64,000 nt of DNA, taken from assembly GCA_900766825.1 (NCBI GenBank), contig CAAFWU010000026.1:1-64000 (forward strand). Reading direction: 5' to 3'. Each line of letters begins with the position of its first letter. The first letter of the stretch is position 1. The position numbers and the translations under genes are program-made. Below the pieces are notes generated by a model that was not told the origin of the DNA, searched no databases, and worked only from the letters and a program-made list of their open reading frames with translations. Source of the stretch: Bacteroidales bacterium (GTDB taxonomy: Bacteria > Bacteroidota > Bacteroidia > Bacteroidales > Marinilabiliaceae). This document shows, one piece after another, positions 8,364-16,951 of this stretch.

Positions 8364-9524
8364 CTATTCGTACATCTGCCTAATGCGCTGATTGAACATG
8401 GCTTTATCTTTTGCCGAGGGAGCGAAACTCTTGCCATCGCGCATCTGCTCCATGGCTTTCTGCTCGTCGCTTGTGATCTTTTTGGGCACAAAGACATCGA
8501 TGCGGACCAAGAGGTCGCCACGGTTGTAGGTTGAGTTGAGTTCGGGAAGACCTTTGCCTTTGAGGCGAAGTACCTTGCCTGGCTGAGAACCTGGGTCGAT
8601 ATTGATCTTCACACGACCATCGGCTGTGGGGACCTCAACGGTGGTGCCGAGCACAACATCGGGAATGGAGAGGAGGAGATGGTGGATGAGGTTGGAACCA
8701 TCGCGCTGCAACTGGTCATCCTCCTCAATTTGTATAAGAACGTAGAGGTCGCCATTGGGACCGCCATTGGGGCCTGCGCTGCCAGCACCGCGAACGGTGA
8801 GTTGCATGCCATCGTCGACACCTGCTGGGATGTGAACATCCACAATGGCTTCGTCGGTTACCACGCCAGAGCCGTGGCAGTTTGTACACTTGTCGGTAAT
8901 GGTTTTGCCCGAGCCGTTGCAGTCGGGGCAAGGAGCCGTCTGCTGCATGCGACCGAAGAGGGACTGAACAACCTGAGTTACATAGCCCTGACCATTGCAC
9001 TTGCCGCAGGTCTTTACGCTGCTGCTATCTTTGGCACCGGAGCCGCCACATTTGGGGCACTGCACGCTTTTGCGGACCTTGAGTTTCTTGTCCACGCCAG
9101 TCATTACATCCTTGAGGGTGAGCTTGACACGGACACGGAGGTCGGAACCACGGTTGGCAGATGCAGAACGACCGCCTCCACTGCGACGCGACGAGCCAAA
9201 GCCGAAGCCCTCGAAGATGTCGCCAAAGTGAGAGAAAATGTCGTCCATGTTCATGCCCGCACCGCCATAGAAGCCGCCGCCGCCAGCACCAGCACCACCT
9301 TCGAAGGCGGCATGACCGAACTGGTCGTAGCGAGCACGCTTATCTTTATCGGAGAGGACATCGTAGGCCTCGGCCGCCTCCTTGAACTTTTCTTCGGCCT
9401 CTTTGTCGTCGGGGTTGCGGTCGGGGTGATATTTGATGGCCAACTTACGGTAGGCCTTTTTTAATTCATCGGCACTGGCATTACGGTCAACGCCAAGCAC
9501 CTCATAGTAATCTCTTTTTGCCAT
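8364..9524 (-). CDS. dnaJ: Molecular chaperone DnaJ (Hsp40)
   Basis: The 386-residue co-chaperone stimulates DnaK ATP hydrolysis and delivers unfolded clients. Order of domains: J-domain (1-70) with the HPD tripeptide in YHPDRNPDD; Gly/Phe-rich linker (about 75-125, [15 protein letters not shown]); a zinc region with four repeats ([32 protein letters not shown]); and the C-terminal substrate-binding domains. All repeats are intact. It lies 30 bases after grpE on the same strand, the usual Bacteroidetes grpE-dnaJ pair; dnaK is not in the window. Cotranscription and heat induction are expected from the family, but no heat-shock operator was recognised. Confidence 0.97.
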   Translation of the reverse strand: MAKRDYYEVLGVDRNASADELKKAYRKLAIKYHPDRNPDDKEAEEKFKEAAEAYDVLSDKDKRARYDQFGHAAFEGGAGAGGGGFYGGAGMNMDDIFSHFGDIFEGFGFGSSRRSGGGRSASANRGSDLRVRVKLTLKDVMTGVDKKLKVRKSVQCPKCGGSGAKDSSSVKTCGKCNGQGYVTQVVQSLFGRMQQTAPCPDCNGSGKTITDKCTNCHGSGVVTDEAIVDVHIPAGVDDGMQLTVRGAGSAGPNGGPNGDLYVLIQIEEDDQLQRDGSNLIHHLLLSIPDVVLGTTVEVPTADGRVKINIDPGSQPGKVLRLKGKGLPELNSTYNRGDLLVRIDVFVPKKITSDEQKAMEQMRDGKSFAPSAKDKAMFNQRIRQMYE

Positions 9525-9554
9525 TGCTATCTTGCTCCGCAGAGCACCATTGAA

Positions 9555-10175
9555 TTACTGACAGACCACAACTTTAGCGAAACGGATGACTTTGTCGCCA
9601 AGCATATAACCCTTCTCTACGCAGTCGAAAATCTTGCCCTTTTGGTCGGGGGTTGGGGCTGGCATCATGGTTATGGCCTCGTGGCGGTTGGTGTCGAGCT
9701 CAAGACCTTTGGTCTCGATGACGGAGACACCGCGTTTGGTCAGGAAGTCGATAAACTTTTTATATATGAAGTCTACACCCTCTTTGACGGCAGCGGCATC
9801 GGCATCGGGACCCATGTGAGTTAGGGCACGTTCGAAATCATCGATAACGGGGAGCAGAGCAGCAATGATCTCTGATTTGGCGCTATTGCTAAGGTCAGCC
9901 TTCTCTTTTGCTGTGCGTTTGCGGTAATTGTCATACTCGGCCACAGTGCGGATGTACTTATCGTTGAGTTCGGCCAACTGCTTTTTGAGGTTCTCCACCT
10001 CGGCATTGGCAGCCTGCTCTTGGGCGGGTTGCTCCTGAGCATTCTCTTGGGTCTGCTCTTGGGTCTGCTCTTGAGCTTGAGCCTCGGGCTGTTGGGCGGT
10101 CTCCTGATTGTTGGTCTCTTTATCGGCCTGATTCTCAGCGGCCTGAGCATTTACTTTCTGCTCTTCTTGCTCCAT
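9555..10175 (-). CDS. grpE: Nucleotide exchange factor GrpE
   Basis: The 206-residue nucleotide exchange factor for DnaK. The first 65 residues are a low-complexity Gln/Glu/Ala segment with repeats of the type QEQTQEQTQE, common in Bacteroidetes GrpE and probably disordered. A long coiled coil follows (VENLKKQLAELNDKYIRTVAEYDNYRKRT), which forms the GrpE dimer stalk, and then the beta-domain with HEAITMMPAP and ending KVIRFAKVVV. It precedes dnaJ by 30 bases and is the first gene of the pair. Confidence 0.95.
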   Translation of the reverse strand: MEQEEQKVNAQAAENQADKETNNQETAQQPEAQAQEQTQEQTQENAQEQPAQEQAANAEVENLKKQLAELNDKYIRTVAEYDNYRKRTAKEKADLSNSAKSEIIAALLPVIDDFERALTHMGPDADAAAVKEGVDFIYKKFIDFLTKRGVSVIETKGLELDTNRHEAITMMPAPTPDQKGKIFDCVEKGYMLGDKVIRFAKVVVCQ

Positions 10176-10435
10176 ATCTTTATGATGTTGTGTCGTTATT
10201 ACTTATTGTGGGAATGATAGATGGCGCATGTGTATTAAGTCACATTAACCAATTATCGGCAGAGAGTGTATCAAATGTCTTGCCAATGTGCCATGGTGTG
10301 ACTATTTGTCAGAAAACGGACATTATGGCACAAAATCTTGGTGTTAGTGGCGGCATTAATGGCAGACTAAGTTGAAAAAAGCTTGTTTCGTATGACAAAA
10401 TGTGGGTTAGCAACGAGATATAATCAAAAAAAAAG
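10176..10435. other. Intergenic interval upstream of grpE
   Basis: About 260 bases with no supported gene. It should hold the grpE-dnaJ promoter, but no clear TAnnTTTG is seen on the minus strand. Its far end runs into the terminator of the next gene. Confidence 0.5.
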
Positions 10436-10463
10436 ACCAGCATTGCGAGTGAGCGATGCTGGT
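10436..10463 (-). terminator. Terminator after the TlpA-like gene
   Basis: ACCAGCAT pairs perfectly with ATGCTGGT around a 12-base loop, which has an extra GC pair. On the minus strand it is followed by CTTTTTTTTTGATT. It lies 13 bases after the stop of the TlpA-like gene. Confidence 0.85.
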
Positions 10464-10475
10464 TGGAGTATGATA

Positions 10476-11093
10476 TTATTTGCTGAAGAGCTTGTTGAGG
10501 AAATCTTCGAGTGCTACACCACGGAGGTTGATGGCCAATATCTTACCTTCTTTGTCCAGCAAGAACGATGAGGGTATTTGGGTGACACCGTAGCGTTGAG
10601 CGAAGTCGCTCTTCCAACCCTTGTGGTCGCTAACGTGATTGGGCCATGTCATTTTGTCTATCTCTATGGCTTTGGTCCATCGGGCATCGTTGATGTCGAG
10701 CGATATGCTGAGGATGTCGAAACCTTTGCCACTGGAGCAAGACTTGGTTTTGAACTTGTCATAGCACTTGACCAAGTTAGGGCTCTCTGCTCGGCAGGGT
10801 CCGCACCACGATGCCCAGAAGTCGACGAGCACCACCTGACCGCGCATGGCACTGAGGGATATGGTTTTACCCGCGGGTGTTGTACCCTTAATCTCTGGGG
10901 CTACATCGCCCACAATAAGGGAAGTTTGCGCTGCAACAGATTGCGAAGAGAGTGCGCCGAGGACGAGCAAAAGAACGCTGAGGAAACTGGCTAACTGACT
11001 GCGAAACGAGTGCTGCGCGTTGGACTTAGGTGTGGTTTGGGCAAAAAAAGTGCTCTTGAAAAAGCCGCACTGAAAGGATGTGATATTTGACAT
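10476..11093 (-). CDS. TlpA-like thioredoxin-fold protein, exported
   Basis: A 205-residue redox protein probably active in the periplasm. A basic and polar N-terminal stretch of about 30 residues is followed by a hydrophobic signal segment (LASFLSVLLLVLGALSS) and an AQ cleavage site. The AhpC/TlpA thioredoxin domain begins at VGDVAPEIKGTTPAGKTISL and carries an intact WASWCGPCR catalytic site and the cis-proline motif GVTQIPSSFLLD. The family reduces or resolves disulfides in exported proteins, for example in cytochrome maturation; the partner here is unknown. The unusually long region before the signal core is compatible with the promoter at 11119-11126. A second, degenerate thioredoxin-like gene lies directly upstream. 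Confidence 0.88.
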   Translation of the reverse strand: MSNITSFQCGFFKSTFFAQTTPKSNAQHSFRSQLASFLSVLLLVLGALSSQSVAAQTSLIVGDVAPEIKGTTPAGKTISLSAMRGQVVLVDFWASWCGPCRAESPNLVKCYDKFKTKSCSSGKGFDILSISLDINDARWTKAIEIDKMTWPNHVSDHKGWKSDFAQRYGVTQIPSSFLLDKEGKILAINLRGVALEDFLNKLFSK

Positions 11094-11118
11094 AGACGCG
11101 TCGTGAAAAAATATTAGA

Positions 11119-11126
11119 CAAATCTA
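11119..11126 (-). promoter_or_regulatory. -7 promoter element of the TlpA-like gene
   Basis: TAGATTTG on the minus strand is a perfect TAnnTTTG and would place the transcript start about 20 bases before the ATG at 11093. No convincing -33 element was found at 19-21 bases. Confidence 0.5.
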
Positions 11127-11220
11127 AGGTCTGCTCAATTTATTCACCCAGAGGCACGAGCCAAAGGAGGTGAGCACAGACACACATCGGAGCGACGATT
11201 TCAAGAGTTGGGAAGTGAAG

Positions 11221-11766
11221 TTATTCACGACGGAGAAACTCAAGAGTCTCTCTGATGGTGTTGGTGCCAAAGTCGCGAGCCACAATGTGACCGTCGGCAC
11301 TCATGAGCAGATTGACGGGTCGATTGACATCGAACCCCTTAGCCAGAGGGCTCTCTTTACCCAATCGGTCGCAGATGTGGGTGAGACTGGCGGTGCCATC
11401 GGCTTCGATGGCTTTCTTGAGAGGGGTGACAAATTGGTCGAGTGAGACACAAACAACGGCAAGACCGCTGCCACCCTCGAAAGAGGCCTCGGCGAAATCA
11501 TCGTTGATTCGCAAGAGGTCGTAGGAGTTGATGCGCGAAACAGGGTCGTAGGAAGCCCAGAAGCTGAGAACGACCATTTTACCATCAAGTGAATCGGCAC
11601 AGAGTTGTGCGCCGTCGACGAGTGTCTCTTCAGCCAGAGACTTGAGTTCGTCGATGTAGATACTCTCTTTTAATTCTTTCTTGCTCGAGGTGAAAAATAA
11701 GGCAATCGCCGCGAGACCAAGCGTGCAAAATAAGTTATTCTTTGTCATTAAATTTCTCTTTCTCAT
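11221..11766 (-). CDS. Thioredoxin-fold protein with the catalytic cysteines replaced
   Basis: A 181-residue protein (or 175 from the ATG at 11748). A hydrophobic N-terminal segment suggests export. The thioredoxin-like core is recognisable: GKMVVLSFWAS matches the strand before the active site, SLDQFVTPLKKAIEADG the insertion of TlpA-type proteins, and GFDVNRPVNLLMSADG the cis-proline region. Where the neighbour has WASWCGPCR this protein has WASYDPVSR, so both catalytic cysteines are gone (Asp and Ser). The end of the leader reads FFTSSKKE, where related lipoproteins often have SSCKKE, so the lipid-anchor cysteine may also be lost. It cannot act as a thiol oxidoreductase. A structural or binding role, or decay, are both possible. 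The reading frame is intact. Confidence 0.7.
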   Translation of the reverse strand: MRKRNLMTKNNLFCTLGLAAIALFFTSSKKELKESIYIDELKSLAEETLVDGAQLCADSLDGKMVVLSFWASYDPVSRINSYDLLRINDDFAEASFEGGSGLAVVCVSLDQFVTPLKKAIEADGTASLTHICDRLGKESPLAKGFDVNRPVNLLMSADGHIVARDFGTNTIRETLEFLRRE

Positions 11767-12206
11767 ATGCTAGGGACCTAACGACTAAGAGAAATAGAAG
11801 TGAGGAGCCGTTGCCTTCTGTCAAGTGCACAGAACCAAGGGGCGAGCCCATGAGAAACAGTGCGCCAAACTGGCAACTGCAGCACCACGGAAATGAGCAA
11901 AAGGGGTTAGTCTATTGCCAATCAGGGAGCTACACGCACATGAAATTAACTGAGGCAAAGCTACAACGCAAAGAATAACCGAGGTAATTTATGACGTTAA
12001 AAGAGAGCAAATTTTGTTACATCGGCACGTAACGACACACTAACACACTGACAATCAATACACAGATAGATAGTTAAAGTATGTTGCTTATGCTGACAGA
12101 ACAAAAAATTTAACACATCAGAGAGCCAAAATAAACAAGATGGGGCAGAAGTTGACTAAGACAAAAATAGATTTTTGAGTCCCCTAGTACCCTAACCCCA
12201 TATGCC
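11767..12206. other. Intergenic interval of about 440 bases
   Basis: A/T-rich and without a credible gene; the short plus-strand frame at 11742-11978 has no recognisable content. A weak hairpin at 12154-12181 (CAAAAAT/ATTTTTG inside GACT/AGTC) could end transcription of the amidohydrolase-like gene on the minus strand. No promoter consensus is evident for the gene at 11766. Confidence 0.5.
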
Positions 12207-13400
12207 TCAGACGAGACGAGCATAGATGTGTCTGCCACAAATTTCATTATCGCGGAGTTTCTCGTCCATAACAATGCGTCCGTTCATGATTACGTGCTCC
12301 ACCTTTCCCTTGAGGGCGAGATGGCTGAAGGCACCATTGTATGGGGTCTCGATAGATGTGTTGTCGGTGGTCTCGTTTCGCCAAAGCATAAAGTTGGCCA
12401 AGGTGCCTTCGCGGACATTGCCAATGGAAGGGTCGAGACCCAAGAGTTGTGCGGGACGGGTTACTGTGAACTCTACTAACTCTTTGACGGAGAGGGGTTC
12501 GGAGCATGGCAGCGCATTGAGTATTGACATGCGGTTGCGCCCAACGATGGCAGGGGTAACGTCGGGCCACTGCTCCTTAATGGCGCGGCTGGCACTGTAG
12601 GTGAGGCCATAGGTGCACCAGCGGCCGTGGCGCAGCACGTTGGCAATGGTATTGGCTCTGAGGTGATTGTTGGATTCTTTGTTGACGAGAGGCGAGAAGG
12701 GATCGTAGCATACGTGGCAAGCGATGTCGCAATGGCCACGGAGTTGCTGAACGAGTTCGAGCTCGTCTTCGGTTTCCACACCTATTATATAGGCCTTGTT
12801 AGTAATGTCTTTCTGAAGTTCGGATACGAGGGCTGTGAGAACGTTCCATCGCTCGGAGGCATCGAACTGGGCACGGATGTCGAAGAGGACACGGAGGCCG
12901 AGCTGACGAGCAGCGGCCAGATGGGGGGCTAAGCTCTGGATGCTGAAATGGCGGTCGTCCCCAATACGGGCAATGGCTGTGGCCACGCCGTTGAGTAACA
13001 TAATGCGACGGAGTCGGCGGGCATCGCCTTGCACAACTTGATTGAGAGGGAAGTGCATGGCGTAGTTGAGCACGGGCACGTGCATGTTCTCCATCTCCAC
13101 AATATTGTCCTCTATATCGTCCGATACGGTCATGATGGTCAGGACTCCACTTGTTATCATGTCGAAGTTGAGACCATTGATCATATCGTCGTCGATGGCA
13201 TTGGGCCTCGGGGAGTTGAGGTTGATGAGGGCTGGGATGACGTAGGCACCTTGGGCATCGATGTTGGTGGTGTCGGTAATCTGATGACGGAGGTCCTTGC
13301 CAATGCCCACAATGCGTCCGTCGGCAACCAAGATGGTAACCAGCGGAGCGTCGGGCTCATGATCTGCCAGACGAGCATTTCTGATGAGGAGATATTGCAT
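12207..13400 (-). CDS. Amidohydrolase-fold (dihydroorotase-like) protein lacking the metal-binding histidines
   Basis: A 397-residue protein with the outline of a cyclic amidohydrolase: an N-terminal beta-sandwich (LLIRNARL...VADGRIVGIGKDL), the barrel, and a C-terminal return to the sandwich (LLGLDPSIGNVREGTLANFMLWR...VIMNGRIV). In active members the first barrel strand ends in D-x-H-x-H; here VIPALINLNSPRP has Asn, Asn and Pro at those places (about 60-64). No replacement His pair or carboxylated Lys motif is obvious. Catalysis of the usual kind is therefore unlikely. Bacteria with aspartate transcarbamoylase often carry inactive dihydroorotase paralogs as partners, but no pyrimidine gene is adjacent. 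The ATG at 13400 is preferred over 13409 because a -7 element overlaps the latter. Confidence 0.72.
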   Translation of the reverse strand: MQYLLIRNARLADHEPDAPLVTILVADGRIVGIGKDLRHQITDTTNIDAQGAYVIPALINLNSPRPNAIDDDMINGLNFDMITSGVLTIMTVSDDIEDNIVEMENMHVPVLNYAMHFPLNQVVQGDARRLRRIMLLNGVATAIARIGDDRHFSIQSLAPHLAAARQLGLRVLFDIRAQFDASERWNVLTALVSELQKDITNKAYIIGVETEDELELVQQLRGHCDIACHVCYDPFSPLVNKESNNHLRANTIANVLRHGRWCTYGLTYSASRAIKEQWPDVTPAIVGRNRMSILNALPCSEPLSVKELVEFTVTRPAQLLGLDPSIGNVREGTLANFMLWRNETTDNTSIETPYNGAFSHLALKGKVEHVIMNGRIVMDEKLRDNEICGRHIYARLV

Positions 13401-13406
13401 ATGTGC

Positions 13407-13435
13407 CAAAATTATCCGTTAGCTAATTTATGCAA
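13407..13435 (-). promoter_or_regulatory. candidate promoter of the amidohydrolase-like gene (near-leaderless)
   Basis: TAATTTTG (13407-13414, minus strand) matches TAnnTTTG, with a TTGC 17-18 bases upstream at 13432-13435. Transcription would start within a few bases of the ATG at 13400, so the messenger would have almost no leader. Confidence 0.35.
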
Positions 13436-13653
13436 TAATCTGCAAATGCGTACGCTTCTTTTGAGTGAAAAATATCAAGAATGGTAAAAATTGTAGCAAA
13501 AGATGGCTATGCGCTGACATAAAAGAGTGAGGCCCCCCACCCCACCGAATGCAGGAGATGAGAGCCATCACAGGTCGCAAAACAGGGCATTGCCTAATTG
13601 TCTCTAATAATTCAATAGGACAAAAACCCAGACTATCTGAAAACGCGGAGATT

Positions 13654-13947
13654 TTAAAGATGAATGTAATGTTTGATTGTGATGATGGGATGATATAGCA
13701 ACATGCGTGGTCCGCACCACCGCATAACTTGCCTCATCAGACTGCGCATTGCTGGAGCATAGCAGTGGATTGGACAGCGTTTGCACGATGTTTTATTCTC
13801 TCCAAACTTACAGTGGTCCAATCGTTTATGTGCATAAGACAAGAGGTCTTGATACTCTTGTGGGAGTTCGTTTTGTCCCAACCGCCTACGGCAGTAGAGC
13901 CGAATCATAATCTCTATTATATTCTTCTCGCTCTCGATTCGCGTCAT
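13654..13947 (-). CDS. YgbA / nitrous-oxide-stimulated-promoter family protein
   Basis: A 97-residue cytoplasmic protein of family PF11756. It shows the family's landmarks: EKNIIEIMIRLYCRRRLGQ, a YAHKRLDHCKFGE segment, the cysteine cluster CKRCPIHCY, and near the end MRQVMRWCGPRMLLYHP. Cysteines are well placed for metal or redox chemistry. The Escherichia coli member ygbA belongs to the nitric-oxide-responsive NsrR regulon, and the family has been linked to iron homeostasis; the biochemical role is not established. It begins two bases after the stop of the membrane-protein gene and so is almost certainly the last gene of the heme-type operon. This tie to HmuY and a TonB receptor supports a role in iron or heme handling. 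Confidence 0.8.
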   Translation of the reverse strand: MTRIESEKNIIEIMIRLYCRRRLGQNELPQEYQDLLSYAHKRLDHCKFGENKTSCKRCPIHCYAPAMRSLMRQVMRWCGPRMLLYHPIITIKHYIHL

Positions 13948-13949
13948 GC

Positions 13950-14954
13950 CTATTCTTTGTTCTGATTATTCTCCACCTCAACCTCGGTGACATTTTTGCT
14001 GCGACGCGAGAGAATGACGGCAACGATTGTGAGACCAATGAAGAGCCCAAGGATGAGTGACATTTCGCCAATATGGTTCATGGGGTCGACCCAGAACTCT
14101 TTGAAGAAACCGTTGCGTGCCACAATCTCAACAAAGGACCAGAAGACAATGACTGTGGCCACAGCGAAGCGAATGTTTCGGCCCCAAGTGCCAATGTGGA
14201 GTTGTTTCCAGAACATAAAGATGGAGCCAATCAGGCAGGCGATGGCCACGGCCCAGGTGATGGGGTGATCGTCGCCCAAGAATATGGGGTCGTAGCAGAA
14301 CATGAGCAAGAGATAGAGTGACCAGAGCATGAGGTTCCATTCCATGAAGACCACTATGCTGCTGTGGTGAGCCATGGGGCGGAGCTCAACATTGTTGGAT
14401 ATGCCGCAATGTTTTTGCACCCACTTCATGAAAAGGCAACCCGTGCGGGAGCTAAAGAGGTAGAGAACCATGAACATCATCCACATGCCAAAGGTGGCAG
14501 GCATAATGAGGTACTCGGGTCTTGAACCGCGGATGGCCTTGATCTCTGCTTTGGAAAATGAGTTGATGTCCTGACCATTGACAAGAAAGTCGTGGTGGAC
14601 AACCACTCCGTCGACATACTGGGATGTGGTCTGCACAAAGCCAGAGCCCACAAGGTCGCAATGGACTCCGTAGCGCTGAGCGTAGTAGGCCAAGAGGAAC
14701 TCGACCCAACCCGTCCAGAAGAACATGGCGCCCGTTATGCCCCATATGGTCTGACGTGTGTCGCCCTTTTGGAATACGCCCAAAATGGTTATCACCAAAC
14801 CAATAAAGCCCATGAGGAAGGCCGAGACATGGAGTGTGGTAGGAGCCAGAAAGTGTTCCATCAGAATCATGAGGGCGTGACCCAAAGGCATGAGCAACAG
14901 AACAATAAAGAAGGAACCCAAGGTCTTGCCGAGGTATATGTTCTTATTTTCCAT
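13950..14954 (-). CDS. Polytopic inner-membrane protein of the heme-type operon
   Basis: A 334-residue integral membrane protein with about eight hydrophobic segments: four in the first 110 residues, then a soluble loop (about 105-155, with GSGFVQTTSQYVDGVVVHHD), then further segments to about 320 and a charged tail. I do not recognise a named family. It holds several conserved-looking polar residues in membranes (H26, WTGWVEF, HHSSIVVFMEWN, QLHIGTWGRN) that could bind a cofactor. It lies 44 bases after the TonB receptor and 2 bases before the YgbA-family gene, so it acts with them. Transport or processing of heme across the inner membrane is a reasonable guess but not shown by sequence. Confidence 0.7.
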   Translation of the reverse strand: MENKNIYLGKTLGSFFIVLLLMPLGHALMILMEHFLAPTTLHVSAFLMGFIGLVITILGVFQKGDTRQTIWGITGAMFFWTGWVEFLLAYYAQRYGVHCDLVGSGFVQTTSQYVDGVVVHHDFLVNGQDINSFSKAEIKAIRGSRPEYLIMPATFGMWMMFMVLYLFSSRTGCLFMKWVQKHCGISNNVELRPMAHHSSIVVFMEWNLMLWSLYLLLMFCYDPIFLGDDHPITWAVAIACLIGSIFMFWKQLHIGTWGRNIRFAVATVIVFWSFVEIVARNGFFKEFWVDPMNHIGEMSLILGLFIGLTIVAVILSRRSKNVTEVEVENNQNKE

Positions 14955-14998
14955 TGAGTAAGTTTTGAATGTAAGTAAGGAGAGAGTATGTCGCTCAA

Positions 14999-16951
14999 CT
15001 AAAGAGTGAACGAGAGTCCGGCCAAGAGGGCTGTGCCCGTGGTTAGGGGAGCATTGTAATAGTAGTAGTCGGGCTTATAGTTGAAAATATTGTCCACAGT
15101 GACATTGACTTGCAACTTTTTCCAGAAGCGAACCGAAGCCTGAAGTTTCCAAAGGGAATAGGCTGGGTAATGGATTTCGTTGGTGCCCTTGGAGACATCG
15201 TATATGTCCACATACTCGGTGTTGTCGACGCCCGACACGGCACGCCCCGAGAGGCTGAGCACAGAGGATACCTTATCGGTCCAGGTTTTGTCCCAATCCA
15301 CACGGGCTGTGAGCGAGTGGTTGCGGGCGGGCATATATTGGTTGGCCGTAGATGTGCCATTGTCCTCGTGAGTAAATGTGTAGGATAGTTTGGCACCTAT
15401 GCCGCACTGCCAACGAGCCTGAGCTGTGGCCTCGAAACCGTAGACGTCCATTTTGCCCAAGTTGACGTAGTCCAAATAGAGTTGGTTGGGGTCCTCGGGT
15501 TTATAGTATGGCAAACCAGTGGTTATGCGGTCGCTTACCTTATTATAGTAGCCCGAGATGGTGAAGTTATAGAGCCCCTTGGTGAGTTCGGCCGAAAGGT
15601 TGACGTTGTGACTTGTCTCGGCATCCAGCAGAGGCGAGCCCTGCACAATCCAGATACCAGCCATGTCGAAGTTGTAATATTTCTCTTTGAGGGTTGGGGT
15701 ACGGAAGCCCATGCCGTAGCCAGCTCGGATGGCCAGCCCACGTAGCGGGCTCTCGAGGAATGGTTTCCAACGAGCCGAGATGCGTGGGGTGACGTGCTGC
15801 ATGTCTCCATCGGACACATAATCGTAGCGCAGGGCCCCAATGACTTCCCAACGGTCGGAGATAATCCAGTCGTACTGAGCAAAGATGTCGGCCGAGGTCT
15901 GATGATGTTCGCCATCGTTGAGGTTGTTGTTCATCAGGTAGTCGTACATGTAGTCGGCTCCAACAATTAGCTGATTGCCCGACTGAAAGGTATGGGTAAA
16001 GAGTGCCTTGACGGTGTTCTGCACATTGCTATACCGACGGATGTCGAGGTCCTTAATTTTCTGATAGTCGGACTTGTCGTACTGGTCGAAGCCATAGGAG
16101 AGCTCGAAACGGTTGGCATCGGTTGTGTACTCCAGACGTGCGCCAGCGGTGTAGTCGCGATAACGCTCGGGTGTGTCCTCTACGCGGGAGAGGGTTCTGA
16201 AGAAGTAGCCGAGACGAGCCGAGAGCTTAAGTTTATCGTTAGGGGAGATGGTGAGTCGGTCGGCAAAGTTCCATGTTTTGTCGCCAAAGACCTCGGAGAA
16301 TGTGCTTGTTTTGGCCCCTTCGGGTTTGCTATGCACGGCATAGTTGTCGATGGCAGTGCGCTGAACGGAGAGTGTGTTGGCGCAAATGCCATGTTTGAAA
16401 CCGAGGTCGACTGAGTATCGCTGACTGTTGTGCTGACCCCATCGGGCATCGGCATTGAGTGAGAATGCTTTGGTCTGATTTTTTGTTATGATGTTGATGA
16501 CACCACCAGAGGCACTGGAGCCGTAGAGAGCTGAGGCGCAACTTTTTACAATCTCAACCTTCTCTACATTGCTCATGGATAGGCGGGTGAAGTCCACATT
16601 GTCCATTGTCTCGCCAGCCAGACGTTCGCCGTTGACGAGGATGAGCACCCCTTGGCCAGCAAAACCACTGAGGTTCATATTGACCTGTTGGTTCATGGCG
16701 TAGGAGAACTCAACGCCAGGGAGTTCGGTTTGCAGCAGGTCTTGAATGTTGGTGGCATCGGTGTGTTCAATATCCTTGCTACTTATAACACGGGTCTGCA
16801 CAGGCACATCCTTGAGCAGACGTGGAGTTCGCGTGCCAGTGACCACAACCACGCCGAGGTCGATGTTGGACCATAGCCAGTTATCCTCCTGCTCTTGGGC
16901 TGACGCAAAGAGTGGCACGATGAGCAAAAGAACTAAGAGAGCACGCCTCAT
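14999..16951 (-). CDS. TonB-dependent outer-membrane receptor (HmuR/BtuB type)
   Basis: A 650-residue receptor. A signal peptide (MRRALLVLLLIVPLFASAQ) precedes the TonB box region with VVVTGTRTPRLLKDVPVQT, the plug domain (about 45-160, GVLILVNGERLAG, YGSSASGGVINIIT) and a 22-strand barrel ending in a Phe-rich strand (LLAGLSFTL). In heme receptors of the HmuR type a FRAP box and an NPNL box flank the heme loop; here the matching places read FRTPTLKEKYY and GSPLLDAE, related but changed. The start at 16951 forms ATGA with the stop of the HmuY-type gene, a sign of translational coupling. It imports its ligand, probably heme or another porphyrin, using TonB energy. Confidence 0.88.
   Translation of the reverse strand: MRRALLVLLLIVPLFASAQEQEDNWLWSNIDLGVVVVTGTRTPRLLKDVPVQTRVISSKDIEHTDATNIQDLLQTELPGVEFSYAMNQQVNMNLSGFAGQGVLILVNGERLAGETMDNVDFTRLSMSNVEKVEIVKSCASALYGSSASGGVINIITKNQTKAFSLNADARWGQHNSQRYSVDLGFKHGICANTLSVQRTAIDNYAVHSKPEGAKTSTFSEVFGDKTWNFADRLTISPNDKLKLSARLGYFFRTLSRVEDTPERYRDYTAGARLEYTTDANRFELSYGFDQYDKSDYQKIKDLDIRRYSNVQNTVKALFTHTFQSGNQLIVGADYMYDYLMNNNLNDGEHHQTSADIFAQYDWIISDRWEVIGALRYDYVSDGDMQHVTPRISARWKPFLESPLRGLAIRAGYGMGFRTPTLKEKYYNFDMAGIWIVQGSPLLDAETSHNVNLSAELTKGLYNFTISGYYNKVSDRITTGLPYYKPEDPNQLYLDYVNLGKMDVYGFEATAQARWQCGIGAKLSYTFTHEDNGTSTANQYMPARNHSLTARVDWDKTWTDKVSSVLSLSGRAVSGVDNTEYVDIYDVSKGTNEIHYPAYSLWKLQASVRFWKKLQVNVTVDNIFNYKPDYYYYNAPLTTGTALLAGLSFTL

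Noticed and set aside
11742..11978. A 78-codon plus-strand frame in the interval upstream of the degenerate thioredoxin gene
   Set aside because: It starts inside the opposite gene, has no recognisable domain or signal, and lacks a promoter.
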